Of a DNA stretch of 64,000 nucleotides, positions 36,488 to 46,218 are shown one piece after another. The stretch's first letter is position 1. Every line of letters begins with the position of its first letter. The stretch spans positions 248,001 through 312,000 of the forward strand of contig NZ_CP139977.1 in the NCBI RefSeq assembly GCF_034424625.1. Direction: 5' to 3'. The notes beneath the pieces are model-generated. The model did no database searches. It saw nothing but the letters and a program-made list of their open reading frames with translations, and had not been told where the DNA came from. This DNA is from Janthinobacterium lividum. Its GTDB lineage: Bacteria; Pseudomonadota; Gammaproteobacteria; Burkholderiales; Burkholderiaceae_D. Both the position numbers and the translations under genes were made by a program.

Positions 36488-38284
36488 TTAGCTCTTCCGC
36501 AGGTTGGTCTTCTCGCTCTGCATCTGGAAGTACTTTGCCGCTTCTTCTGTCGTCCGTTTTTCCTTGGCTCGGACGTAAATGGATGTTGTCGTCGCGCTCA
36601 CGTGTCCCAGTACTCCTTGCACCACATCCTGGGGCATGCCACTTGCTACTGCCAATGTGCCAAACGTATGGCGGAATGCGTGTGGCGTGGTCGTCGCCAA
36701 TTGGGCAATGTCTTCGGGCTTGATGCCCATGCCAAGAAGTATGTGTTGAATACGATCAATGCAAGACTTGATTAACCGGTACAGCCCATCGCTGGTATAG
36801 CCATTGCCAACCTGTTCCTCGTGTCGTGCGATCGCTGCTGCATGGCGAGGAATCACCAAGGGCGCCAGCAGCGCCCTGTCTTTGCATGCCGGGTCATTGA
36901 ACGGATGGTCAAAGTCAAGCTCGCGGTCCTGCCAGTGGGCGCGCAGAGCGTGGAGCGTACGCTCACTTACGGGCACGTCTCTTTTTTTGTGGCGCTTGCC
37001 AAGTACGCGTAACGTGGAGACGTTTTGTGCCCACTGGCTCGGTTTAAGATCTGCTCGCCGGCACCCAGCTGCTTCTTCGCGTCGTAGCCCTGAGTCGCCG
37101 CACAGCAGAATGGCGGCAAGCGCTGCCCGGTCTTGTGCGTTACCGGCGATGCTGGCGCGTTGCGATAATTGATCGATGAGCAAGTCCCAAAGGTCGTCAT
37201 CGAGGGCTTTTTCGACCTGGATGGCGTGGACTTCTTCCGTGACCGCTGGATCGACGACGGCCACCCAGGGATTGCCTCCCAAATAGCGTACGCGGACGAG
37301 ATAGTCGAACGCGGCGCGCAGAATAATTACTGCCTGCTTTTGTGTCTTGGCGGTCATCGGCTCTGGGGTAAACGGGCGCCATTGCTCCGTAAAGCGTGCC
37401 GCTTTCCTGCCGATAAAGGCCGGGGAGGGAGCAATCAAGAAATCCTTGTAGGCGTTGCAGTCATCGACCAGCAAAGACGACATCGGCTTGCGTCTGATCA
37501 TGATTGCCCACAGCAAGAAGCGTTCTAGTTCCTTGCGATAGGCACGCAAGGTGTGCGGCTTACCTTCGAACCGTGCGAGATAGGACTCGATGGCACACAA
37601 GTCATCATCTGCTTGGATGAAGCAGAACTTGTGGTTGCGATTGATGCCGGCAGAGCCGTCGAATGCGTTCGGAAGGGTGAAGTGCCCCAACGGCGCTAAG
37701 CGGGATGCCTGCAAGGGGTCGAGCAGAAAGGAGGGGGCCGGGGATTGGCCGATAGGCGCGGGACCAGGGAGTTCACCTAGCGTCTCCTTATTGTTCTGCA
37801 GCCACGCCAGGATGGCGCCAGCACGTTTGATGCCGATACGAGGAATTGATCTCCACCAGCCGGAGCCCCTGAGCCGGATCAGGCTAATGAGGTCGGCAAC
37901 CAGGACAATGCCTTCATCGTGTAATGCCGCGGCAGTTTTTGGCCGCAGCCATTGAGAAACCGGTTGTCCAGCCTGCGGCACCGCTGGAGCCAACGCTGCC
38001 GCTGACATCAGGCGGTTCAATGATACGGGTGGCGCATCGCATTTCAAGGCTCCTGTCAGTAGCTGGGCCAGTTCAGGATCTGTAACCAAGGCGCGGTCGG
38101 CCAGGTCGTCGCGCATGGCGTCGAGGAATCGCTCGAGGCCATGTCGTACCTGCGGGCTGTCGCCGCTGTAGTAAAGTTCAGCAATCCGGGCCAGCGGCAT
38201 GTTCAGCATACGTGCGCGTAATGCGGTGTAGTCAGTCCGGGTATAGCCGACAGCTTGCGTGAGGACGTGCATGTTCTGTGCCAT
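36488..38284 (-). CDS. Tyrosine site-specific recombinase (integrase) with long N-terminal domain
   Basis: This 598-residue phage/island-type integrase has a catalytic domain in the C-terminal half: the first Arg in DSGLRREEAAG, HAFRHTFGTLAVASGM (HxxR) near 540, VLGHVSATTTSIYVRA with His and the nucleophilic Tyr near 570. The core-binding SAM-like domain lies near 240-330. The first 200 residues form a DUF3701-like N-terminal domain (LARIAELYYSGD; GIKRAGAILAWL). The gene appears intact. It may have moved this island, but no tRNA or matching att duplication is visible nearby. It separates the PKS/quorum-sensing half from the IS-rich half. Confidence 0.92.
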   Translation of the reverse strand: MAQNMHVLTQAVGYTRTDYTALRARMLNMPLARIAELYYSGDSPQVRHGLERFLDAMRDDLADRALVTDPELAQLLTGALKCDAPPVSLNRLMSAAALAPAVPQAGQPVSQWLRPKTAAALHDEGIVLVADLISLIRLRGSGWWRSIPRIGIKRAGAILAWLQNNKETLGELPGPAPIGQSPAPSFLLDPLQASRLAPLGHFTLPNAFDGSAGINRNHKFCFIQADDDLCAIESYLARFEGKPHTLRAYRKELERFLLWAIMIRRKPMSSLLVDDCNAYKDFLIAPSPAFIGRKAARFTEQWRPFTPEPMTAKTQKQAVIILRAAFDYLVRVRYLGGNPWVAVVDPAVTEEVHAIQVEKALDDDLWDLLIDQLSQRASIAGNAQDRAALAAILLCGDSGLRREEAAGCRRADLKPSQWAQNVSTLRVLGKRHKKRDVPVSERTLHALRAHWQDRELDFDHPFNDPACKDRALLAPLVIPRHAAAIARHEEQVGNGYTSDGLYRLIKSCIDRIQHILLGMGIKPEDIAQLATTTPHAFRHTFGTLAVASGMPQDVVQGVLGHVSATTTSIYVRAKEKRTTEEAAKYFQMQSEKTNLRKS

Positions 38285-38494
38285 TAAGGTAGTTCCGTTC
38301 GATCGAGGTAAGCTGAGGCGTTATCAGGCACCTCTGCCTGTTTGGGATGGCTCATGCGGTGCTGCAACTGATTGCTGGGCATCGTGGCTGGGGTGATAGA
38401 TTGGCACGGAGTGAGGCAAACCAATGTACTTGAATTGATCAATCAAATCCGCAGTTTGATGTCGATTTTATACAAATTTTACCATAAACGCTTG

Positions 38495-38516
38495 CCTGAT
38501 AATAACAATTATCAGG
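38495..38516. promoter_or_regulatory. Palindrome upstream of the integrase gene, possible operator
   Basis: CCTGATAAT-AACA-ATTATCAGG is a perfect 9-bp inverted repeat with a 4-bp centre, about 210 bp upstream of the integrase start. It could be a repressor site or a recombinase arm site. No function is shown by sequence alone. Confidence 0.4.
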
Positions 38517-39628
38517 TAATAAATGCATGTTGAATCACCCATTGGCATGGTGTCTGCACCGCAATTTGGCGTGCATTGACGGGACGCGCTGCTCAATCTA
38601 AATCGGCATCAGTTTGCTAGACACCCGCGACCGGTTCATGAGCGGCACGGCAAACACCGTTAATGCATCGAGTTTGCCACCTCCGTCGTTGGCCAGATAC
38701 GCGGGTTTGCCGCATATGGTTTTCCGGAATCGTATGCCCACAGCTTTGCCCTCCTGGCTCAAATGCCATCCTCCTGCTGAATTTCTGGCCGTCCTGCTTA
38801 ACAGTCACCCCATGGGGTCTTATAGCCGTTCTTCTCTGGTGTAGGAGGCGCGCCAGCACGATGTCGAGGTAAGACTTGCCGATGTCTGCGCCAACGGTCG
38901 GGATCTGGTCCACGCTAGTGGAATAACCGCGCGTCGAACTGAGGAATACCTCATTTTGGGGAGTGGAGGTTGGCACTGGAAGAGTGGCGTGCGCAAACTG
39001 ATTGGCAACATTGCTAAATTAATCATATCTGTTAGAGCAGTTTGATATGAAGAGGCGAAATCTTGACTAGCCAATGTAGTCTTCACATTGAATTTTTCTG
39101 CAAAAGTATCAATTGGCCTGTGGAAATTGAAAATTTTGATAGTGGATGTTTTTTACATGGAAATGTAGTTATATGGAATTTGTTTGATATATATTAATGA
39201 TTATATTTTAAAAAATAAACAAAAATATTATATTACTAGACTGTTTTGTATTGGCGGTCGAAATCTATATATTTTAAAATATTCCTATGCTTTTACAATG
39301 TGTCGCTGTCGTGTTAATTGTTGAGATATCTACATGTGACATTTTGAATATTGCAATATTTTTCACTTAATGCTTATTTTTTCTTAATTTTATAATTTTG
39401 TTACCCTCAATTTTTTGTGTGCGTAGGCCGCGTGCCGCTTCGGTGTGCGCGTATCTGATACAGCGCGCAGCTCTCGGTGTACACATCGTTGCAGTCGGTA
39501 AAGGTGGTGCCGACCCCGTCGTCTCCTATGCTGGAAAAATCACGCTTTCAATTATTTGCTTGTCTGGAGCCGAACCGTCGGGCTGAGTTGGGAACCAACT
39601 GACATGCCGAGTAAGGCGTACTCCCCTA

Positions 39629-39702
39629 TCCACCAGACACTGCTCTCGTTTGCCCGCATACTCATCGACTGGAGATACATTCAGCGCTCTTGTTAGGCGC
39701 CC
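39629..39702 (+). mobile_element. Second IS5-family terminal fragment
   Basis: About 75 bp resemble the same IS5 end as 36372-36458 and 56111-56185 (ATCCACCAGACACTGCTCTCG, CGCATACTCATCGACTGGAG, ATTCAGCGCTCTTGTTAGGCGC). It is more diverged and has no transposase attached. Confidence 0.7.
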
Positions 39703-40116
39703 TTAAGCTTTCGCATGCGGCCAGGTTGGATGTCGCTGGGCGATTTCTCCGAGCAATACAAGGTCGGCTTGGCGATGCCAAGTTGCAGGACAATGTTGCT
39801 CCTCCCCATTCGAGTCTCAGCCTGCTAACGGAGTGACACGGGCGGTATCGTTGTGAAACGTTGGTGTCTTATGGTCAAGCGTAATTCCACAGGGATAATT
39901 GACGGAAAAATAACCTTGGGAATTATCTCATTTCGGTTAGTCTGAATACGTCACACCATCGCTAGGGAATGAAAGAGTCTCTTTTGGGCCTAATCTGATT
40001 GGCTTCCTAAGACTCCATTCCTATACTCGTTCAACTATTCTATATAAATCGGGCATTTTGGATGAAGCAGGATAGTTATCTTTCGAAATACACTGAAGAC
40101 TATTAAAGGAAAAATT

Positions 40117-42945
40117 TTGAAGAAAATCATTACCCTCGCCCTGGCTGTTTGCGTCGCTGCCCCACCTCCGGTATTTGCAGTTACGCAAGTACTTCCAAAC
40201 GGCAGCGTAAAAGGCGCTGCAGAGAATGGCATCATCAAAGTGACCGCCATCGAAGGCATCACTGAATACCGTCTGGCCAATGGCTTGCGCGTGCTGCTGT
40301 TTCCCGATGCCAGCAAGCCCACCTTGACCACCAACATCGTCTACCTGGTCGGTTCGCGCCATGAAAACTATGGCGAAACGGGCATGGCCCACTTGCTCGA
40401 GCACTTGCTGTTCAAGCCCAGCGCCAACTTCGGCATTAAGAAGGGGACGAAAACCCCCGTCGAAATCCTGAACTCGACCGGCGCGCAGTTTAACGGCACC
40501 ACCAGTTATGACCGCACCAATTACTACGCCACTTTCCCCGCCAACGGCGACAACCTGCGCCAGATGCTGGCCATGGAAGCGGACCGCATGGTCAACGCAG
40601 CCATCGACCAGAACGACCTGTGGAACCCGAAGACGCAAAAGGGCGAAATGACCGTCGTGCGCAATGAATTCGAGATCGGCGAGAGCGACCCGATCGGTGT
40701 GATCAGCCAACGTATCCAGGCAATCGCCTACGACTGGCACAACTATGGCAAGTTTCCCATGGGCACCCGTTCGGACATCGAGCATGTCAACATCCGCCGT
40801 TTGCGGGCGTTTTATCACAAACATTATCAACCGGATAACGCCGTGCTGATGGTGGCGGGCCGCTTCGATGAGGCGAAGGTCTTGCAGCAGATTCATGAGC
40901 TGTTCGCCAAGATTCCGAAACCCACGCGCGTGATCGAACCGACCTACACGGCCGAACCCGTACAGGATGGCGAGCGCTCCGTGACGGTGCGCCGCAGCGG
41001 CGGTACGCAGTTCGTCGGCGCCGGCTACCACGTGGCGCCGTCCGGCAACCCGGACGCCGTCGCCCTCGCGGTGCTGGGCCAAGTGCTGACGGACGCGCCC
41101 GCTGGCCGTTTGCACAAGGCGTTGGTGGAAACCAAGCTGGCCAGCAGGATCGAATACAACTCCGAGAACAACCGGGAGCCGAGCTACAACCTGTTCGGCG
41201 CGCTGGTGCCCGTCGATGGTAATCTTGACGCGGCGCAAGCGGTCATGCTGAAAGTGCTGGAAGACCTGAAATCGCAGCCCATCACGGACGCGGAAGTGGC
41301 GCGCGTGAAACAGCAATTGAACAAACAGATCGAAATGGCCACCTCGAACACGGCGCTCCTGACGATCGCCCTGACGGAGTCGCTGGCGGCAGGCGACTGG
41401 CGCCTGTTCTTTCTGCAGCGCGACCGGCTCGACAAGTTGACGACGGCGCAAGTGCAGGCGGCGGCCGAGAAATACCTGAAGAGATCAAACCGCACCCTGG
41501 GCCGCTTCATTCCTACCGATGCGCCGGACCGCACCGTCGTGCCGGCTTACGCCGACGTGGCGCCGCAGCTGGCCGGCTACACGGGCCGCGCCGTGGTGGC
41601 GCAGGGCGAAGCGTTCGACCCCAGCCCCGACAATATCGAAGCACGCACCACGCGCTTCACCTTGCCGAATGGCTTGAAGGGTGCCTTGCTGCCGAAGAAA
41701 ACCAAGGGCAATACCGTCAGCGTCGTATTGAAACTGCAGATCGGCAGCGAAGAGAGCTTGCGCGGCAAGGCGCAGGTGGGCAGCTACACGGCCAATCTGT
41801 TGTCGAGCGGCACGGATAAACTGTCGCGCCAGGAAGTGCAGGACAAGTTCCACCAGCCGGGTATGCAAGTGACCATCTCGGGTGATGCCGAGGGCGTGAC
41901 GGCGATGTTGGTGGGCAAGCGCGAAAACTTGCCAGCCGCCATGGACCTGTTGGCGCAAGTGCTGCAAAAACCGGCCCTGAGTGAAACGGAATTTCTGGAA
42001 CTGCAGCGTGAACGCGTCAGCAATGCAGAGCAGGACTTGCCTGAACCTCAACCGCTAGCCGTGAATGCCTACCAACGCCTGCTCGATCCCAGGCCGGAAG
42101 GTCACGTGCGCCACGTGGCCACCTTGCCGGCCGAACTGGCGCAGTGGAAAGCCATCAAGTTTGCCGATGTGAAGGCCTTCCATAGCGCCTATTATGGTGC
42201 GTCGAACGCTACCTTCGCTGCCGTCGGCGACTTCGACCCGGCCGCGCTGAAAGCGCAAGTGCGCACCCTGTATGGTCACTGGAAGGCAGAGCAACCCTAC
42301 GTGCGCATTCCCGACGCTATTAATATTATTAAAAATAAAAGTGTTAAGCTGGAAACCCCAGATAAGGCCAACAGCGTGTTGTTTGCTATCCAGCCGTTGT
42401 TGCTCACGGATGATGCTGCGGTCTATCCGGCACTGGTGATCGCCAATCACATGCTCGGTGGCGGTGCCTTGCGCAGCCGTCTGGCCGACCGCATCCGCCA
42501 GAAAGAAGGCCTTTCGTATAGCGTCGGCTCGCAATTGATCACGCCAGCGCGCGAGCTGGCGGGCTACTGGATAGCCTATGCCATCAGTGCGCCGGAAAAC
42601 ACCGTGAAGGTGGAAGCGGCCCTGCGTGAGGAAATCGCCAAGGTACTGGCCGACGGCTTCACGGAAGCGGAACTGGCCGAGGCTAAGAAAGGCTGGCTAC
42701 AATCGGGAGAAGTGGGCCGAACGCAGGACGATACGTTGGCGCAGGGGTTGGCCGGCTATCTGGCGCAGGACCGGACTATGTCCTATGAGAAGGACTTGGA
42801 GGCGAAAGTGTCCGCCTTGACCGTGGCACAAGTCAATCAAGGCTTGCGCGATTACCTGAAACCGGAAGCCATCTCCATCGTTATGGCGGGTGATTTCGCA
42901 AGGGTAACCAAGGATACTAGTTCGTCCGATGCCGCTATCAAGTAG
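40117..42945 (+). CDS. Secreted M16 family zinc peptidase (pitrilysin-like, two-domain)
   Basis: This 942-residue protein starts at TTG, six bases after AAAGGA. A signal peptide (MKKIITLALAVCVAAPPPVFA) targets it to the periplasm. The active M16 half has HLLEH (inverted zinc motif, HxxEH) near 90 and downstream Glu residues in VVRNEFEIGE. The second, inactive M16 half starts near 510 (RFTLPNGLKGALLPKKTKGN) and lacks HxxEH. Such two-domain proteases degrade peptides held between the halves. The gene is intact, has its own terminator, and its neighbours are mobile debris, so it may be a core gene or old cargo. No link to the PKS is evident. Confidence 0.93.
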   Translation: MKKIITLALAVCVAAPPPVFAVTQVLPNGSVKGAAENGIIKVTAIEGITEYRLANGLRVLLFPDASKPTLTTNIVYLVGSRHENYGETGMAHLLEHLLFKPSANFGIKKGTKTPVEILNSTGAQFNGTTSYDRTNYYATFPANGDNLRQMLAMEADRMVNAAIDQNDLWNPKTQKGEMTVVRNEFEIGESDPIGVISQRIQAIAYDWHNYGKFPMGTRSDIEHVNIRRLRAFYHKHYQPDNAVLMVAGRFDEAKVLQQIHELFAKIPKPTRVIEPTYTAEPVQDGERSVTVRRSGGTQFVGAGYHVAPSGNPDAVALAVLGQVLTDAPAGRLHKALVETKLASRIEYNSENNREPSYNLFGALVPVDGNLDAAQAVMLKVLEDLKSQPITDAEVARVKQQLNKQIEMATSNTALLTIALTESLAAGDWRLFFLQRDRLDKLTTAQVQAAAEKYLKRSNRTLGRFIPTDAPDRTVVPAYADVAPQLAGYTGRAVVAQGEAFDPSPDNIEARTTRFTLPNGLKGALLPKKTKGNTVSVVLKLQIGSEESLRGKAQVGSYTANLLSSGTDKLSRQEVQDKFHQPGMQVTISGDAEGVTAMLVGKRENLPAAMDLLAQVLQKPALSETEFLELQRERVSNAEQDLPEPQPLAVNAYQRLLDPRPEGHVRHVATLPAELAQWKAIKFADVKAFHSAYYGASNATFAAVGDFDPAALKAQVRTLYGHWKAEQPYVRIPDAINIIKNKSVKLETPDKANSVLFAIQPLLLTDDAAVYPALVIANHMLGGGALRSRLADRIRQKEGLSYSVGSQLITPARELAGYWIAYAISAPENTVKVEAALREEIAKVLADGFTEAELAEAKKGWLQSGEVGRTQDDTLAQGLAGYLAQDRTMSYEKDLEAKVSALTVAQVNQGLRDYLKPEAISIVMAGDFARVTKDTSSSDAAIK

Positions 42946-42997
42946 TACTCGCCAATTCAATAAAATTGTTCGAGCAAGGCATCCTTAGTTCGCTTAT

Positions 42998-43036
42998 GCG
43001 CCCCAAAATTTGACATGAATTTTGGGGCGCTCTTTT
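42998..43036 (+). terminator. Rho-independent terminator after the M16 peptidase
   Basis: A perfect 13-bp stem (GCGCCCCAAAATT, loop TGACATG, AATTTTGGGGCGC) is followed by TCTTTT. It lies 52 bp after the peptidase stop. The reverse complement has a weaker T-tract, so the plus direction is preferred. Confidence 0.9.
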
Positions 43037-43072
43037 GATCTTGCCCCCGCATAGCTAGGCACAGCCAATCGT

Positions 43073-44335
43073 TTAGTTAGCGCCGCTTTCCTGAGCCCGG
43101 CGCGCCAGCTCCCTCCTGAACATGCGCGGCGATTTCCATTTCAGCACCGAATGCGGATGGACCTCGTTGAAGTGCATAAACGCATCTGGCAGCTGAGCCA
43201 GAACAATTTCTGCGCTGCTGCGGTCCAGCAAGTTCACATAGTCTCGTTTAAACGTGTTCACGAAGCTTTCAGCAATGCCGTTCGACTGCGGGCTGCATAC
43301 CGGCGTGTGCACCGGTTCAATCCCAAGTGCGCGCACCAGGGCGTGCGTTTCATGGGCACGGTAGGCGCCACCGTTGTCGCTCAAGAATTCCAGCCTGGTT
43401 GATCCGACGCTGGCCTGGCCGAATCTTGCCTCGACCGGTTCCACCAGCATGTCGCGCACGGGCTCGCCAGGCAGGTCACGTTCCACCCAGGCGCGCCAGG
43501 CAATGATTTCGCGGTCACAGCAATCCTTCATGAACACACCGGTCACCACTTCGCCGTTGTCGCAAGCGATCTCGAAGCCGTCCGAGCACCACCGCTGATT
43601 GGGTTCCTCCACCGCCACCACGCCATTGTGCACGCGGCTGCTTACTGGGCGTTTGGGCGCCTTGGGTAACAGCAAACTGTTCGCTTTCATCACGCGATAA
43701 AACCGCTTGTGATTGATTGCTGGCAGGCCCATCAAGGCGCGCGTGCGGTTAACCAGAGCGCCAGCCCGGCGGTAGCCATAGGTCGGCAGCACTGTAATCT
43801 CGGCGCGCACGGCGTCGACCAGGATGGCGTCGGCAGGTTGGTAGAACGTCTGAATGGTACGGCCGTCGATCCAGTCTGCGGGACGAACCAGCAGCTGGGT
43901 GACGTGTGAGCGCGCTACGCCAAGGGCAGAGCAGACCGGCTTCACTGGTCGTCCTTGCCCGACAAGGGCGAGCGCGCAATCCACTTTTTTTCGCGAGCGA
44001 ACTCGACGGCCTCCTTCAGAATTTCCGCCTCCATCGTCTTCTTGCCGAGCATGCGCTGTAACTGGGCTAACTGCGCGCGCAGCGGCCAGTTCGCTCGCCG
44101 GTACCACCGATTCGCCAGCAGTGACCGCCGTTAGCGCGCCTTCCCGTTCGAGCTTACGCCAGTTGAACAACTGGCTTGCACCGACGCCGTGCTTGCGTGC
44201 GACCAGCGATACGTTCATGCCTGGCTCGTAAGTCTCGCGTACCAAGGCTGCTTTTTCCTCGGCAGACCAGCGCCTGCGGCGCTCCTGGCTCACCGTCACC
44301 ACCTCGATTGTTTGCTTGTTCCTAGTCATATGCAC
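43073..44335 (-). pseudogene. IS3-family (IS2 group) transposase with shifted orfA/orfB frame
   Basis: A single 420-codon frame joins the orfA helix-turn-helix ([20 protein letters not shown]) to the orfB DDE integrase. Catalytic residues are Asp in RWCSDGFEI, Asp in [11 protein letters not shown], and Glu in [16 protein letters not shown]. The middle ([20 protein letters not shown]) is out of frame. The correct orfA end ([20 protein letters not shown], then [15 protein letters not shown]) is read in another frame over about 44085-43955. The A7 slippery tract normally used for -1 frameshifting is at 43985-43991. An indel near 44085 has put the HTH part in the orfB frame. Weak shared end sequences (near 43060 and 44380, both with CACAGCC) suggest the element limits. 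Activity is doubtful. Confidence 0.85.
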
Positions 44336-44560
44336 AGTCCTATTCCTATCCGTAAGAATAGCGCATAGGCTGTGTCTGGTGAATCAAGGGGCTATTTCAG
44401 TCTTGACATTCCGCTTGGCACGATATGGCCAGGTTGCCGACATGCAGTGCACCCAAGTGCCGCAACTGGCGGATTCACAGTCGTCTGCCACACGGTGCTT
44501 CGCCTGCGATACAAGTTCCCAAAGTCATGACGGTGGCTGGAAGAGACCTGGCGAGAACGA

Positions 44561-45973
44561 ATGGTGGCCTCGAATGCCGAAGCGCATCTGCGTTCGCGTT
44601 TGCGGCTGGGTAACCTGTATCCGCGCGACGCCCTTGATGAAACCCTGCGCGTGGCCCAGCGCTGCACCTTCTCGCTTGATGAACTGCGCTATGAATATCC
44701 AGGCGAGATCGTGCCCGAGGGGCAGACCCCGGCCAACTACCTGCGCGAACAAGCCTATATTGGAGCGCACTGGCGCTACCCGCACACCATTCCAGACAAC
44801 GTGCAGGCACAGCTCGAGTATGAGCTAGATTTGATCGGCGACATGCAGTACGAACCGTATTTTTTGACGGTATTTGACATCGTGCGCTTTGCCCGCTCGC
44901 AAAAAATCCTCTGCCAGGGGCGCGGATCGGCGGCGAATTCGGCCGTGTGCTACTGCCTCGGCATCACCGAAGTCAATCCCTCGCGCGGCCCCCTCCTCTT
45001 CGAGCGATTTATCTCACGCGAGCGCGATGAACCGCCCGACATCGACGTGGATTTCGAACACCAGCGGCGCGAGGAGGTGATTCAATACATCTATTGCAAG
45101 TACGGCCGCATGCGGGCCGCCCTGACTGCCGTCGTCATTTCCTACCGCCCGCGCAGTGTCCTGCGCGATGTAGGGCGCGCGCTGGGGGTGGATTTATCGG
45201 TGGTCGACAAGGTGGCCAAGGCCTCACATAGCTGGGAAGCATCCCTGGAACCGATGGCGGACGGCAGACTGGCGGTACGCCTTGGTTTAAACAATATCAA
45301 GGGGATGGTGAAAGAGGCGGCCTGGCGCATTGAGGAAGCCCGCGCTGCAGCCCCCTTCAAAAACACACGCGATGTTGCCATGCGCGCGCAACTCGATGCG
45401 GGGGAGATGAAGGCGCTGGCGTCGGCCAATGCCCTGGTAACGCTGACGGGCAACCGCCGCATGGCCATGTGGGATGCCGCAGCGAGCGTACCGGAGCGGG
45501 ATTTGATGCGCGCAACGACCATTGCCGAACCCGTGCTGGAGCTGGCTCCGCCCACGGAAGCCGATGACATCGTGGCGGACTACCGGTATGTCGGCCTGAC
45601 ACTGGGCCGCCATCCGCTCGCTCTCTTGCGCCAGCGCCTCAACAAAATGCGCTTTGTGCCGTCGGACATCTTGAACACCTTCAGCGATGGCCAGCTGGCC
45701 AGGGGCTGCGGCATAGTCACTGTAAGGCAACGGCCGGAGACGGCCAAAGGGGTGATCTTCCTGACCCTTGAAGATGAATTTGGCACCATCAACATCATTG
45801 TCTGGCCCACGCTGGTGGAAAAGCAACGCGCCGAACTGATGAATGCCTCCCTCTTGGGGGTGTACGGCATCTGGCAATCAAAGAGTCGCGTGCGCAACTT
45901 GATCGCCAAGCGGCTGGTGGATTGCTCGCATCTGCTCGGTCAGCTTGATACGAGGAGCAGGAACTTTCACTAA
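44561..45973 (+). pseudogene. dnaE2: dnaE2 (imuC) error-prone DNA polymerase fragment with internal deletion
   Basis: These 470 codons match two blocks of DnaE2, normally about 1000-1100 residues. The first covers part of the palm with PPDIDVDFEH (two catalytic Asp) and ends near ASHSWEASLE. The second resumes at RLAVRLGLNNIKGM and runs through the OB-fold to the true C terminus (LDTRSRNFH). The PHP domain and first polymerase residues are missing upstream, and about 400 residues are deleted at about 45240-45260. It cannot be a working polymerase. The IS3 element immediately upstream may have removed the 5' end. imuA and imuB are not seen. Confidence 0.9.
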
Positions 45974-46085
45974 CGAGTGTCCTTTCGCAATAAATTATGG
46001 CAACAAAGTGCCTACAGCAATCGTAGCGATTCAATAGGACTATTCTTAAATTGCATCGACAAAACGGATAGTGTCACAAGCTATC

Positions 46086-46218
46086 TACATGTCCAGTCCC
46101 GTTTGATCATAAACGCGCTTTACGAATAGCTCCGGTTTCTTTTGCTGCCATTCTTTGAGCGCCTGGATGGGTGTTTTGGCACCGATGGCCCGTTGTGGAA
46201 TGTGGTGGTTGTAAAGCT
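46086..46218 (-). mobile_element. C-terminal remnant of an IS481-family transposase
   Basis: On the minus strand this stretch reads LYNHHIPQRAIGAKTPIQAL and KEWQQKKPELFVKRVYDQTG. It is nearly identical to the IS481 relic at about 54736-54870. It begins exactly where the tnsB-like frame stops (shared TTAAAGCTTTACAACC), so it marks the event that cut off tnsB. Confidence 0.85.

Larger units (their letters stand above)
38285..40116. other. Long gene-poor region upstream of the integrase and M16 peptidase
   Basis: About 1.8 kb without an intact gene. It contains a 9-bp palindrome (38495-38516), a possible IS110-type relic on the minus strand near 38880 (VGADIGKSYLDIVLARL; weak), a very AT-rich stretch at about 39000-39400, and an IS5 end fragment (39629-39702). 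The last 150 bp should hold the peptidase promoter. Confidence 0.5.
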
